From contig JBKBKC010000013.1 in NCBI GenBank assembly GCA_046294265.1, forward strand, positions 1 to 64,000: 64,000 nt of DNA, in the 5' to 3' direction. The DNA comes from JBKBKC01 sp046294265. GTDB taxonomy: Bacteria > Pseudomonadota > Alphaproteobacteria > Rhodobacterales > Rhodobacteraceae. This document shows positions 25,350 to 33,191 of this stretch, piece by piece. Under the pieces are notes generated by a model, which worked only from the letters and a program-made list of their open reading frames with translations, searched no databases and was not told the DNA's origin. How positions within the stretch are numbered: position 1 is the stretch's first letter; each line of letters opens with the position of its first letter. The position numbers were made by a program, and so were the translations under genes.

Positions 25350-25380
25350 AAAGGGGCACCCTATCTGGGTGCCCCTTTTG
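25350..25380. terminator. Rho-independent terminator between cytochrome c2 and hemF (bidirectional)
   Basis: AAAGGGGCACCC (25350-25361), a 5-base loop and GGGTGCCCCTTTT form a perfect 12-bp stem with T-run on the plus strand and an A/T tract for the minus strand. It closes the photosynthesis superoperon and the convergent hemF. Confidence 0.92.
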
Positions 25381-26271
25381 TCATACCCACTTCGCGAGTG
25401 GCGGCAGGCTCATCAGCACCGCATTGGCGTCGTGGCCCGTCGCCAGACCGAATTTCGTGCCGCGATCCCAGACGAGGTTGTATTCGGCATACAGTCCCCG
25501 GTGGATCAGTTGCGTATCGCGGTCGGCCTCGGTCCAGGGCTGGTGCATCCGGCGCTCCACAAGGGGCAGATAGGCCGGCAGGAAGGCGCGCCCGATATCC
25601 TGCGTCAGCGCAAAATCCGCCGACCAGTCGCCCGAGTTGCGGTCATCCATGAAGATGCCGCCCACACCGCGCGGCCGCCCCCGGTGCGGCACAAAGAAAT
25701 ACTCATCCGCCCAGGCCTTCAGCTTGGGGTAGAGGTCGGCCCCGTGCGGGTCCAGGTGCGCCTGCTGCTGCGCATGGAAATGCGCCGTATCCTCGGCGTA
25801 TTCGATGCAGGGATTGAGGTCGGAGCCGCCGCCGAACCACCAGGCATGCGGCGTCCAGAACATCCGTGTATTCAGATGCACCGAAGGTGCGTGCGGGTTC
25901 TGCATATGGGCCACAAGGCTGATCCCGCTGGCCCAGAACCGCGGATCATCTTCCATCCCCGGCACACCGCGCGCGGCCATCGCCTTTTGCGCCTGCGCCC
26001 CCAGCGCGCCAAAAACGGTGGAAACGTTCACCCCCACCTTCTCGAACACCCGGCCCCCGCGCATCACGCTCATCAGCCCGCCGCCCGCGTCCGACCCGTC
26101 GTCCGAATGCCGCCGCGTCTGGCTCACCTCGAACCTCCCCGGCGGCATATACGCGGTCGGCCCTTCGACAAGCCGATCCTCCAGCGCCTCGAAGGCCGCC
26201 ACGATGTCGTCCCGCAAGGTGCGGAACCATGCCGCTGCCCTGTCTCGTTCCACATCCAGCCCGTCGAGCAT
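25381..26271 (-). CDS. hemF: Oxygen-dependent coproporphyrinogen III oxidase
   Basis: The 296-residue enzyme oxidatively decarboxylates coproporphyrinogen III to protoporphyrinogen IX using O2, shared by heme and bacteriochlorophyll synthesis. Family motifs are VHLNTRMFW, FGGGSDLNP, WADEYFFVPHRG and RGVGGIFMDDRN. The ATG at 26271 has AGGAGG five bases upstream and gives the usual length; a frame reaching 26433 adds 54 unrelated residues. It is convergent with the cytochrome c2 gene. Confidence 0.95.
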   Translation of the reverse strand: MLDGLDVERDRAAAWFRTLRDDIVAAFEALEDRLVEGPTAYMPPGRFEVSQTRRHSDDGSDAGGGLMSVMRGGRVFEKVGVNVSTVFGALGAQAQKAMAARGVPGMEDDPRFWASGISLVAHMQNPHAPSVHLNTRMFWTPHAWWFGGGSDLNPCIEYAEDTAHFHAQQQAHLDPHGADLYPKLKAWADEYFFVPHRGRPRGVGGIFMDDRNSGDWSADFALTQDIGRAFLPAYLPLVERRMHQPWTEADRDTQLIHRGLYAEYNLVWDRGTKFGLATGHDANAVLMSLPPLAKWV

Positions 26272-26471
26272 TCCGTCCTCCTGTCCGCCGTTTCCTACAT
26301 TAGCCGGAGTGCAGGCGGGCGTCACGACCCCAACTTCCGCAGCCATCAGATCCTGCCGGAGGTGACGCTGAGGCAAGGGGAACACAAACCAGCTTTGAGC
26401 GTTGTCCTTGCAGTCAGGGTACATCCGCATCATGCGACATGACTCCCTGCAAAATCTGAAGGATCACCAAG

Positions 26472-27128
26472 ATGTTCACGAAATCAGCCGTCGGCGCCGC
26501 CCTGATCGGCGCACTGCTCTCGACGACCGCGCAGGCGGCCACCGAAGCCACCGCCTGGACCGACCTGAACCTGCGCGAAGGCCCCGGCCCGATGTATCAG
26601 ATCCTGGGCGTGATCCCCTCGGACGGCGTTGTTTCCGTCGAAGGCTGCCTTGAGGCCGCAAACTGGTGCAAGGTCGGCTATAACGGGATGGAAGGCTGGG
26701 CCTCTGGCGACTACCTGACGGCCATGGTCGAAAACCAGCCCGTCGTGGTCTATACCAATCGCGACCGGGTGGCCGTGGGCACCGTGACCTATGAGACCAC
26801 CAAGAGCCCGGAGGGCGCGCTTGCAACCGGTGCGGCCGGTGCGATCGCTGGCGCGATGGTCGCGGGCCCGGTCGGCGCCATTGTCGGCGCCGTGCTGGGT
26901 GGCGGTCTGGGTGCGGCCGCCACGCCGAGCGAGACGGTGACCACCTACGTCGCCGCCAACCCGATGGCACCGGTCTATCTGGAAGGCGAGGTCGTGACGG
27001 GGGCGATGATCCCGGAAACGGTCATGCTGTCGGAAGTGCCCGACAGCGAATATTCCTACGCCTATGTCAACGGTGTGCCGGTGATCGTGGAACGGCAGAA
27101 GCGTCAGATCGTCTATATCGTCCGCTGA
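26472..27128 (+). CDS. Exported SH3-domain protein with Gly-rich hydrophobic hairpin (DUF1236-like C-terminus)
   Basis: The 218-residue protein begins with a signal peptide (cleavage after AQA, residue 22). A bacterial SH3 domain covers about residues 28-82 (DLNLREGPGPMYQILGVI, then GMEGWASGDYL). Residues 118-150 are an Ala/Gly-rich hydrophobic stretch like glycine-zipper segments, and the end (NGVPVIVERQKRQIVYIV) resembles DUF1236. It is likely periplasmic or outer-membrane linked, perhaps in envelope maintenance; no enzymatic function is evident. It is divergent from hemF, with a 200-base gap. Confidence 0.75.
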   Translation: MFTKSAVGAALIGALLSTTAQAATEATAWTDLNLREGPGPMYQILGVIPSDGVVSVEGCLEAANWCKVGYNGMEGWASGDYLTAMVENQPVVVYTNRDRVAVGTVTYETTKSPEGALATGAAGAIAGAMVAGPVGAIVGAVLGGGLGAAATPSETVTTYVAANPMAPVYLEGEVVTGAMIPETVMLSEVPDSEYSYAYVNGVPVIVERQKRQIVYIVR

Positions 27129-27152
27129 TCTGATCCGCACTGACACAAGAAG

Positions 27153-27185
27153 GGCGGCCCCTGACCAGGGGGCCGCCTTTTTGTT
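27153..27185 (+). terminator. Rho-independent terminator after the SH3-domain gene
   Basis: GGCGGCCCC (27153-27161), loop TGACCAG, GGGGCCGCC (27169-27177), then TTTTTGTTG. It probably also serves the convergent oxidoreductase gene that ends at 27194. Confidence 0.9.
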
Positions 27186-27193
27186 GCAACGGT

Positions 27194-29230
27194 TTACAAA
27201 CCGATGCCGAAGCGCAGACCGTCAAAGACGGCCGCGTGAATATTGCGCGCCTCCACGGCGTCACCGATGCGGAACAGCCGGAACTTTCCCGCAGGGTTCG
27301 GCGAGAGGGTCTGCGCCCGACCTGCGATCAGGGCCGGATAATCCACCTGCCCCAGATTGCGCGACAGGGGTTTCAGCGCGAGGTAGAGGTCATCCAGCGG
27401 CCGGGTGCCGTGGTTTACGACCACCTGATCCACCCGCCGCTCCTCCACCGCATCGCCGTAATCGGACCCCAGCACCGCCACCAGCCCATTGCCCTCGCGC
27501 CGCACGGAACGCAGCCGCCAAGTGACTGTGAAGCGCGCGCCGTGGCCCTGCAGGGCGCGGACGAAGGGCGCCAGGCTCATCCCCATCACCTCGGGGGCAA
27601 AACTGCGGTCGGGCGTCACGATCTCCACCCGCCCGCCCGTCGCCGAGATCGCCTCTGCCGCCTGCAAGCCGGCAAAATCGCCCGCGTCGTCGAACACCAG
27701 CACGTCCCGCCCCGGCACCGCGTCGCCCGACAGGATGTCCCAGGCCGAGACCACCAGGTCGCCTCCGGCCTCCAGCACATCGGTGAACGGCAGGCCCCCG
27801 GTCGCGACGATCACCGTATCTGGGTGCAGGTCCATCACTGTGTCAGCCTCGGCCCAGGCATGGAACCGGAACGCCACGCCCAGCCGAAGGCACTCCGCCT
27901 CGCGCCAACGGGTGACGCCCAGCATCTCGCGCCGGCGCGGGCTGCGGGCGGCCAGCCGCACCTGCCCGCCCGCCTGCCCTGCCGCCTCCAGCACCGTCAC
28001 GCGGTGCCCGCGCGTGGCCGCCACCCTCGCGGCCTCAAGGCCCCCCGGCCCCGCACCCACCACCACCACATGCCCGCCGCCCTGCCCGGCGGTCACCTCC
28101 TGCGGCCAGTCCAGCTCACGCCCCGTGGCGGGGTTGTGGATGCAAAAGGCGGCCCCGCCCTGATAGATCCGGTCAAGGCAATAGTTGGCGCCCACGCAGG
28201 GGCGGATCTGATCCTCGCGCCCCTCGATCAGCTTTTGCAGGATCAGGGGGTCGGCCAGATGCGCGCGGGTCATGCCGACCATGTCGAGCTTGCCCGATGC
28301 GATGGCGTGGCGGGCCGTTGCCAGATCGGGGATGCGCGCGGCGTGGAAGGTCGGCAAGCCAAACTCCGCACGGATACCGCCCGCGAAATCCAGATGCGGG
28401 GCCGAGGGCATTCCCTGCACCGGGATCACGCCCGTCAGTGCCGCGTCGGTGTCGATGTGCCCCCGGATCACGTTCAGGAAATCGACCATCCCGCTGTCCA
28501 CCAACCGCCGTGCGATCCCGCGCCCTTCGGCGGCGTCGATCCCGCCCGGCGCCACCTCGTCGCCGACGTAGCGCACGCCCACAATGAACTCCGCCCCCAC
28601 ACGGGCGCGTATGGCGCGCAGCACCTCCAGCGAAAACCGCATCCGCCCGTCCAGATCGCCGCCCCAGGGCGGGGGCAGGTCATTGGTGCGGGGCGACCAG
28701 AACTGGTCCATCAAGTGGCCGTAGCATTCGATCTCGACCCCATCGAGGCCCGCCACCTGCATCCGCTCGGCGGCATCGGCATAGTCCTGCACGATCCGGT
28801 CGATGTCCCAATCCTCGATCAGCTTGGGGAACGCGCGATGTGCGGGTTCACGGGCGTGCCCCGGGGCCACCACGGGCAGCCAGTCGCCCTTGTCCCAGCG
28901 GGTGCGGCGGCCAAGGTGGGTGAGCTGGATCATCACCGCCGCCCCGTGGCCGTGACACTCATCCGCCAGCTCCGCCAGCCAGCGCACCACCTCGTCCTTC
29001 CAGGCCAGAATGTTGTTGAAGGCGGGCGGGCTGTCGCGGCTGACCGAGGCCGAACCGGCGGTCATCGTCATCGCAACGCCCGCCTTCGCGCGGGCCGCGT
29101 GATAGGCGCGGTAGGCGGCCTTGGGCATCCCGTCCTCGGCATAGGCAGGCTCATGCGCGGTGATGATCACGCGGTTGCGCAGGGTCAGGTGTTTGAGCTG
29201 GTAGGGCTGGAGGAGCGGATCGGTGGACAT
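27194..29230 (-). CDS. DgcA-like NADH:flavin oxidoreductase with C-terminal FAD/NAD domain
   Basis: The 678-residue protein combines an Old Yellow Enzyme-type TIM barrel (about residues 1-340) with a [4Fe-4S]-type segment and a Rossmann domain beginning VVVVGAGPGGLEAARVAA near residue 392, as in trimethylamine dehydrogenase, 2,4-dienoyl-CoA reductase and dimethylglycine/N-methylproline demethylases. RNRVIITAHEPAYAEDGMP and the CVGANYCLDRI segment look most like the DgcA/stachydrine demethylase group, so an N-methyl amine substrate is my inference. The second of the usual four cluster cysteines is Ala here. It is a single gene convergent with the SH3 gene. Confidence 0.75.
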   Translation of the reverse strand: MSTDPLLQPYQLKHLTLRNRVIITAHEPAYAEDGMPKAAYRAYHAARAKAGVAMTMTAGSASVSRDSPPAFNNILAWKDEVVRWLAELADECHGHGAAVMIQLTHLGRRTRWDKGDWLPVVAPGHAREPAHRAFPKLIEDWDIDRIVQDYADAAERMQVAGLDGVEIECYGHLMDQFWSPRTNDLPPPWGGDLDGRMRFSLEVLRAIRARVGAEFIVGVRYVGDEVAPGGIDAAEGRGIARRLVDSGMVDFLNVIRGHIDTDAALTGVIPVQGMPSAPHLDFAGGIRAEFGLPTFHAARIPDLATARHAIASGKLDMVGMTRAHLADPLILQKLIEGREDQIRPCVGANYCLDRIYQGGAAFCIHNPATGRELDWPQEVTAGQGGGHVVVVGAGPGGLEAARVAATRGHRVTVLEAAGQAGGQVRLAARSPRRREMLGVTRWREAECLRLGVAFRFHAWAEADTVMDLHPDTVIVATGGLPFTDVLEAGGDLVVSAWDILSGDAVPGRDVLVFDDAGDFAGLQAAEAISATGGRVEIVTPDRSFAPEVMGMSLAPFVRALQGHGARFTVTWRLRSVRREGNGLVAVLGSDYGDAVEERRVDQVVVNHGTRPLDDLYLALKPLSRNLGQVDYPALIAGRAQTLSPNPAGKFRLFRIGDAVEARNIHAAVFDGLRFGIGL

Positions 29231-29296
29231 GGCGGCCTCGCGTTTGCCCGCAAGGCTAATCCCGGCGCGGGGCCCTTCGCGCCCGAATGCGACGCC

Positions 29297-30655
29297 TCAG
29301 GCGCCTATCAGCGCCCGCACCCGCGCCACCCCGGCATCGACCAGCGCCCGGTCGCCGCGCGCCTCGACGTTCAGGCGCAACAGGGGTTCGGTGTTCGACC
29401 GCCGCAGGTTCACCCGCCAGTCGCCCATATCAAGCGACAGGCCATCCGTCTCGTCCCGCGCGCGCGCCTCCGGCCCGAGTGCCGCCACGACCCGCGCCAC
29501 CGCCGCCCCCGCATCGTCGAGGCGAAAGTTGATCTCGCCCGATGACGGGAAGGCCGCGCGCCGCGCCGCCAGCAGGTCAGCCAGCGATGCGCCCCGGCGC
29601 GAGATCAGCTCGGCCAGCAAAAGCCACGGGATCATCCCCGAATCGCAGGCCATGAAATCGCGGAAATAGTGGTGCGCCGACATCTCGCCGCCATAGACGG
29701 CCCCTGTCGCGCGCAGCGCGGCTTTCAGATAGGCATGGCCCGTGGGCGCCTGCACAGCCCGGCCCCCGGCCCGCGCCACCACGTCGAGCGTGTTCCATAC
29801 CACGCGGGGGTCATGCACGATTGTGGCCCCCGGATCGCGGGCCAGAAACGCCTCGGCCAACAGGCCCACGACATATTCTCCGTCCACAAATCCGCCCTGA
29901 TGGTCGAAAAAGAAACAGCGGTCGAAATCACCGTCCCAGGCCACGCCGAAATCCGCGCCCGCCGCCACCACCGCCTGCGCGGTCGCGGGGCGGTTTTCGG
30001 GCAGCAGGGGGTTGGGGATGCCATTGGGAAAGCGGCCATCGGGGGCGTGGTGCAGGCGGGTGAAGCGCAGAGGCGTATCAGCCAGGCCCGCCGCGACGGC
30101 ATCGAAGGTCGGGCCTGCGGCCCCGTTGCCGGCATTGACGAGGATGTGCAGCGGCCGCAGCGCGGCGCGGTCGATGAAGGACAGAACGCGCGCCACATAG
30201 GCGGCCCGGACATCCGGCGCGTCTGTCATCCGCCCACCATGGCGGGCGGAGCCAAGGGCATCCGCCTCGGCAAGCCCCTTTACCGACGCCATGTCAGTGG
30301 CCGGGTCGAGCGGGGCAGCGCCGCCCTTGACCATCTTCATTCCGTTGTAATCCATCGGGTTGTGCGAGGCGGTGACGCAGATGCCGCCATCCGCACCCAG
30401 ATGGTCGGTAGCGAAATACACTTCTTCGGTGCCGCAAAGCCCGAGGTCAATCACCTCGGCCCCCGCCGCCATCAGACCCCGCGCCACCGCACCACCCAGG
30501 CTTTCCGACGAGGCGCGGCAGTCGCGTCCCAGCACCACGCGCCGCGCGCCAAGATGCGTGGCGAAGGCACGGCCAATGCGCGCCGCAATGCCGTCGTCAA
30601 GGTCGATGCCCAGACGGCCGCGTATGTCATATGCCTTGAAACAGGTCAGGGTCAT
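29297..30655 (-). CDS. Phosphomannomutase/phosphoglucomutase (alpha-D-phosphohexomutase)
   Basis: The 452-residue enzyme converts mannose-6-P to mannose-1-P for GDP-sugar and polysaccharide synthesis. All four family motifs are present: phosphoserine loop CVTASHNP (Ser about 97), metal loop WDGDFDR, sugar loop GEMSAHHYF and phosphate loop RRSNTEPLLRL. Substrate preference between mannose and glucose phosphates cannot be read with certainty; GEMSAHHYF is usual for PMM/PGM. It is divergent from the SDR gene at 30782. Confidence 0.9.
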   Translation of the reverse strand: MTLTCFKAYDIRGRLGIDLDDGIAARIGRAFATHLGARRVVLGRDCRASSESLGGAVARGLMAAGAEVIDLGLCGTEEVYFATDHLGADGGICVTASHNPMDYNGMKMVKGGAAPLDPATDMASVKGLAEADALGSARHGGRMTDAPDVRAAYVARVLSFIDRAALRPLHILVNAGNGAAGPTFDAVAAGLADTPLRFTRLHHAPDGRFPNGIPNPLLPENRPATAQAVVAAGADFGVAWDGDFDRCFFFDHQGGFVDGEYVVGLLAEAFLARDPGATIVHDPRVVWNTLDVVARAGGRAVQAPTGHAYLKAALRATGAVYGGEMSAHHYFRDFMACDSGMIPWLLLAELISRRGASLADLLAARRAAFPSSGEINFRLDDAGAAVARVVAALGPEARARDETDGLSLDMGDWRVNLRRSNTEPLLRLNVEARGDRALVDAGVARVRALIGA

Positions 30656-30781
30656 GGATCACCTCTTGCACGCAACGCATGTTCCATAGGGTCTGCGGCT
30701 TGGCCCGTCCAGCACCCTGCCCCCCTTGCGAAACCCGCGTCCGGCGGCGACTGTAGCGGTAACGGTCATGGGGGGGATGGC

Positions 30782-31507
30782 ATGGGGCGGCTCACGGGCA
30801 AGCGGGTTCTGGTGACGGCCGCAGGCCAGGGGATCGGGCGCGCCTCGGCCATCGCGATGGCGGCGGAGGGGGCGGATGTTCTGGCCACCGACATCAATAC
30901 CCGAGCGCTGGACAGCCTTACGGGGATGCGGGTGCGCGTTCTGGATGTGCGCGACCCGGAGGCGGTGGCGGCGTTGTCGGAGGAGCCGCTGGACGTGCTG
31001 TTCAACTGCGCAGGTTTCGTGGCCAGCGGCACGATCCTGGACTGCGACGAGGCGCAATGGGCCTTCAGCCTCGATCTGAACATGACCGCCGCCTATCGGA
31101 TGTGTCGCGCCGTGCTGCCGGGGATGATCGCCCGGGGGGGCGGGGCGATCATCAATATGGCCTCGGTCGTCTCGAGTCAGATCGGCGCGCCCAACCGCTT
31201 TGTCTATGGCGTGACCAAGGCGGGGGTGATCGGCCTTACCCGCGCCATTGCCGCCGATTTCGTGACGAAGGGCATCCGCTGCAACGCCATAGCGCCCGGC
31301 ACGGTTGAGAGCCCCTCGCTCGAGGCGCGACTGGCAGCGACGGGCGACTACGCCGCAGCCCGCGCGGCGTTTACCGCGCGCCAGCCGATGGGGCGCATGG
31401 GGCGGCCCGAGGAGGTGGCGGCCCTGGTGGTCTATCTCGCCTCGGACGAGAGTGCATTCACCACCGGGGCGGTGCATGTGATCGACGGAGGATGGTCGAA
31501 CGTCTGA
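30782..31507 (+). CDS. SDR oxidoreductase, probable 2-keto-3-deoxy-L-fuconate dehydrogenase type
   Basis: The 241-residue short-chain dehydrogenase has the NAD motif TAAGQGIG, ATDIN after beta-2 (Asp, favouring NAD), LFNCAGFV, and a catalytic Ser...YGVTKAG (Tyr, Lys). It resembles the DHRS6/BDH2 and 2-keto-3-deoxy-L-fuconate dehydrogenase subgroup (LDVRDPEAV, NAIAPGTVESPSLEAR, DGGWSNV). The next gene is a FAH-family hydrolase, which in L-fucose catabolism cleaves the product of this dehydrogenase. Substrate is therefore an inference from the pair. The longer upstream frame runs through the mutase gene and is not real. Confidence 0.8.
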   Translation: MGRLTGKRVLVTAAGQGIGRASAIAMAAEGADVLATDINTRALDSLTGMRVRVLDVRDPEAVAALSEEPLDVLFNCAGFVASGTILDCDEAQWAFSLDLNMTAAYRMCRAVLPGMIARGGGAIINMASVVSSQIGAPNRFVYGVTKAGVIGLTRAIAADFVTKGIRCNAIAPGTVESPSLEARLAATGDYAAARAAFTARQPMGRMGRPEEVAALVVYLASDESAFTTGAVHVIDGGWSNV

Positions 31508-31528
31508 GGGGATGCCTCGGGTGGAGAG

Positions 31529-31586
31529 CCCGGGGGCGCGCCGCCCCCCGGACCCCCAGGGGATATTTTCCAGACAGAAGAAGCCG
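31529..31586 (+). repeat. Hairpin/GGATATTT element, copy 5, between the SDR and FAH genes
   Basis: GGGGGC-GCGCC-GCCCCC hairpin, GGACCCCCAGGGGATATTTT, then CCAGACAGAAGAAGCCGG. The tail resembles copies 1 and 6 rather than the AAGATGAAAG type. It lies between two genes of one apparent operon. Confidence 0.8.
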
Positions 31587-31604
31587 GAAGGCGAAGGAGG
31601 GGTG

Positions 31605-32450
31605 ATGAAGCTGATCCGCCATGGGGCGACAGGGGCCGAGCGGCCGGGAATGGTAGGTCCGGATGGATCTTTGCGCGATCTGTCGGGGCTGGTGCCCGAC
31701 ATCGCGGGGGCAGTGCTGGGGGATGCGGGGCTGGCGATGCTGCGGGGGCTGGATGCGCTGGCGCTGCCCGAAGTGGCACCCGGCACGCGGCTGGGGGCAC
31801 CGGTGGCGGGGATCGGCAAGGTGATCTGCATCGGGCTGAACTATTCCGACCATGCGGCGGAAACCGGGGCGAAGGTGCCGCCGGAGCCAATCATCTTCAT
31901 GAAAGCAACCTCGGCCGTGCAGGGGCCGGACGATCCGGTGGTGATCCCGCGCGGATCGGTCGAGTGCGACTGGGAGGTGGAGCTGGCCGTGGTGATCGGC
32001 AGCCGCGCAAAGCATGTGGACGAGGCGCAGGCGCTGCGCCATGTCGCGGGCTATGCGGTGATGAACGATGTGAGCGAGCGGACGTTCCAGACCGCGCGGA
32101 GCGGCCAGTGGACCAAAGGGAAAAGCTGCGACACGTTCGGGCCGCTGGGGCCCTGGCTGGTGACGCGCGACGAGGTGCCAGATCCGCAGGCGCTGGGGAT
32201 GTGGCTTGACGTGAACGGACAGCGGATGCAGGGGGGCAGCACCGCGACCATGGTTTTCGGTGTGGCGCATCTGGTGAGCTATCTGAGCGGGTTCATGACG
32301 CTGTATCCCGGTGACGTGATTTCCACGGGCACCCCGCCCGGCGTGGGCATGGGCAAGACGCCGCCGCGGTATCTGGCGGCGGGTGACCGGATGGAACTCG
32401 GGATCGAGGGGCTGGGCGTGCAGCGCCAGTCTTGCGTCGCGGAGGATTGA
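31605..32450 (+). CDS. Fumarylacetoacetate hydrolase family protein (2,4-diketo-3-deoxy-L-fuconate hydrolase type)
   Basis: The 281-residue FAH-family enzyme has metal-binding acidic residues in DWEVELAVVIG (ExE...D pattern) and the core motifs GLNYSDHAAE, PIIFMKATSAV, YAVMNDVSER, and ISTGTPPGVGMG. Members close to this cleave C-C bonds in acylpyruvates, including 2,4-diketo-3-deoxy-L-fuconate; older annotations call them ureidoglycolate lyase. GGAGG lies seven bases before the ATG. With the SDR upstream it probably completes a deoxysugar-acid pathway, whose earlier enzymes are not in the window. Confidence 0.82.
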   Translation: MKLIRHGATGAERPGMVGPDGSLRDLSGLVPDIAGAVLGDAGLAMLRGLDALALPEVAPGTRLGAPVAGIGKVICIGLNYSDHAAETGAKVPPEPIIFMKATSAVQGPDDPVVIPRGSVECDWEVELAVVIGSRAKHVDEAQALRHVAGYAVMNDVSERTFQTARSGQWTKGKSCDTFGPLGPWLVTRDEVPDPQALGMWLDVNGQRMQGGSTATMVFGVAHLVSYLSGFMTLYPGDVISTGTPPGVGMGKTPPRYLAAGDRMELGIEGLGVQRQSCVAED

Positions 32451-32469
32451 CGGCGGGCAACAAAGCAAG

Positions 32470-32496
32470 GGGGCCGCGCTGGAGTGGCGCGGCCCC
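32470..32496. terminator. GC-rich hairpin after the FAH gene and next to tRNA-Val
   Basis: GGGGCCGCGC (32470-32479) faces GCGCGGCCCC (32487-32496), a perfect 10-bp stem with a 7-base loop. No T-run follows on either strand; as a convergent boundary it may stop the FAH transcript and help end the tRNA transcript. Confidence 0.6.
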
Positions 32497-32504
32497 GGCA
32501 TGCG

Positions 32505-32579
32505 TGGTGGGCGATAACGGATTTGAACCGCTGACATCTTCGATGTGAACGAAGCGCTCTACCGCTGAGCTAATCGCCC
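32505..32579 (-). tRNA. tRNA-Val, anticodon CAC
   Basis: The minus strand folds as a complete cloverleaf: acceptor GGGCGAT/ATCGCCC, D stem GCTC/GAGC, anticodon stem CTTCG/CGAAG with loop TTCACAT (anticodon CAC, reading GUG), T loop TTCAAAT, discriminator A, and an encoded CCA end. It lies between the FAH gene and the HU-like gene. Confidence 0.95.
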
Positions 32580-32592
32580 GATGGCAGGGGTA

Positions 32593-32979
32593 TTATTCGG
32601 CTTCGGCGGGCTCTGCAACCCCCTCTTGGGCCTTCTTCCTGCCGCCTGTCCGGCCTTCGCGGATGCGCACGGTGATGGCGGTGGAGCCTTCCTTGGCGGA
32701 GCGCTTGACGGTCATGCGGCCAAAGGGCGGCACGTTGAGCGCCTCGCCCGCGCGGAGCGAATGGCCCAACACGTCAAGCGTTGCATCCACGATCTCGCGC
32801 ACCGATTTCTTGTTCGCGCCTGTCGCGGTCTGCACGCGATCAAACAGCACGCGCTTGGTCACGACCGTTGCAGCCTCGGCACCGGCTTCGGCGGCCTCGG
32901 CCTTTTTTGCCGCGCGCGCGGCGCGCCGGGCAAGGGTCTTGCCTTCATCCGCCGTGGCGGAGGTATCGACGTCTTCCAT
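32593..32979 (-). CDS. HU-family DNA-binding protein with basic Ala-rich N-terminal extension
   Basis: The 128-residue protein has an N-terminal Ala/Lys/Arg-rich extension (about residues 1-40), an HU-like helical region (DRVQTATGANKKSVREIVDATLDVLG) and a short beta part (LNVPPFGRMTVKR). The long DNA-grasping arm with the RxGRNPxTGE motif of canonical HU is missing. The start at 32979 is chosen for GAGG six bases upstream; an ATG four codons earlier lacks one. It is probably a nucleoid-associated protein; the modified arm makes its DNA-binding mode uncertain. Confidence 0.8.
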   Translation of the reverse strand: MEDVDTSATADEGKTLARRAARAAKKAEAAEAGAEAATVVTKRVLFDRVQTATGANKKSVREIVDATLDVLGHSLRAGEALNVPPFGRMTVKRSAKEGSTAITVRIREGRTGGRKKAQEGVAEPAEAE

Positions 32980-33141
32980 GGGAAACCTCATCGGGTTAAA
33001 TCTTCATAACGCGTAAAACATGACACGAAAACCTTTTGTTTGCAACAACTTCCAACGACAGAATCGCCATTTTTGGCGGCAGGCCGGGGCAGTGAATAAC
33101 CTGTCTTGTCAGAGGTTTGTGCAATGGCCCGGCGAAATGGA

Positions 33142-33171
33142 ACGGGCGCGCCCCCGGGGGGACGCGCCCGT
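33142..33171. terminator. Hairpin downstream of lon
   Basis: ACGGGCGCG (33142-33150) pairs with CGCGCCCGT (33163-33171), extended inward by C-run/G-run pairing. It starts 21 bases after the lon stop on the minus strand. No T-run, so factor-dependent termination or mRNA protection is as likely. The rest of 32980-33141, the HU promoter region, is AT-rich and holds no gene that I see. Confidence 0.6.
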
Positions 33172-33191
33172 GGCAGCTTGCGTGCCCGAGG

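Noticed and set aside
29669..30781. A long plus-strand frame in front of the SDR gene
   Set aside because: It is antisense to the phosphomannomutase, Arg/His-rich and without motifs; the SDR fold begins at 30782.
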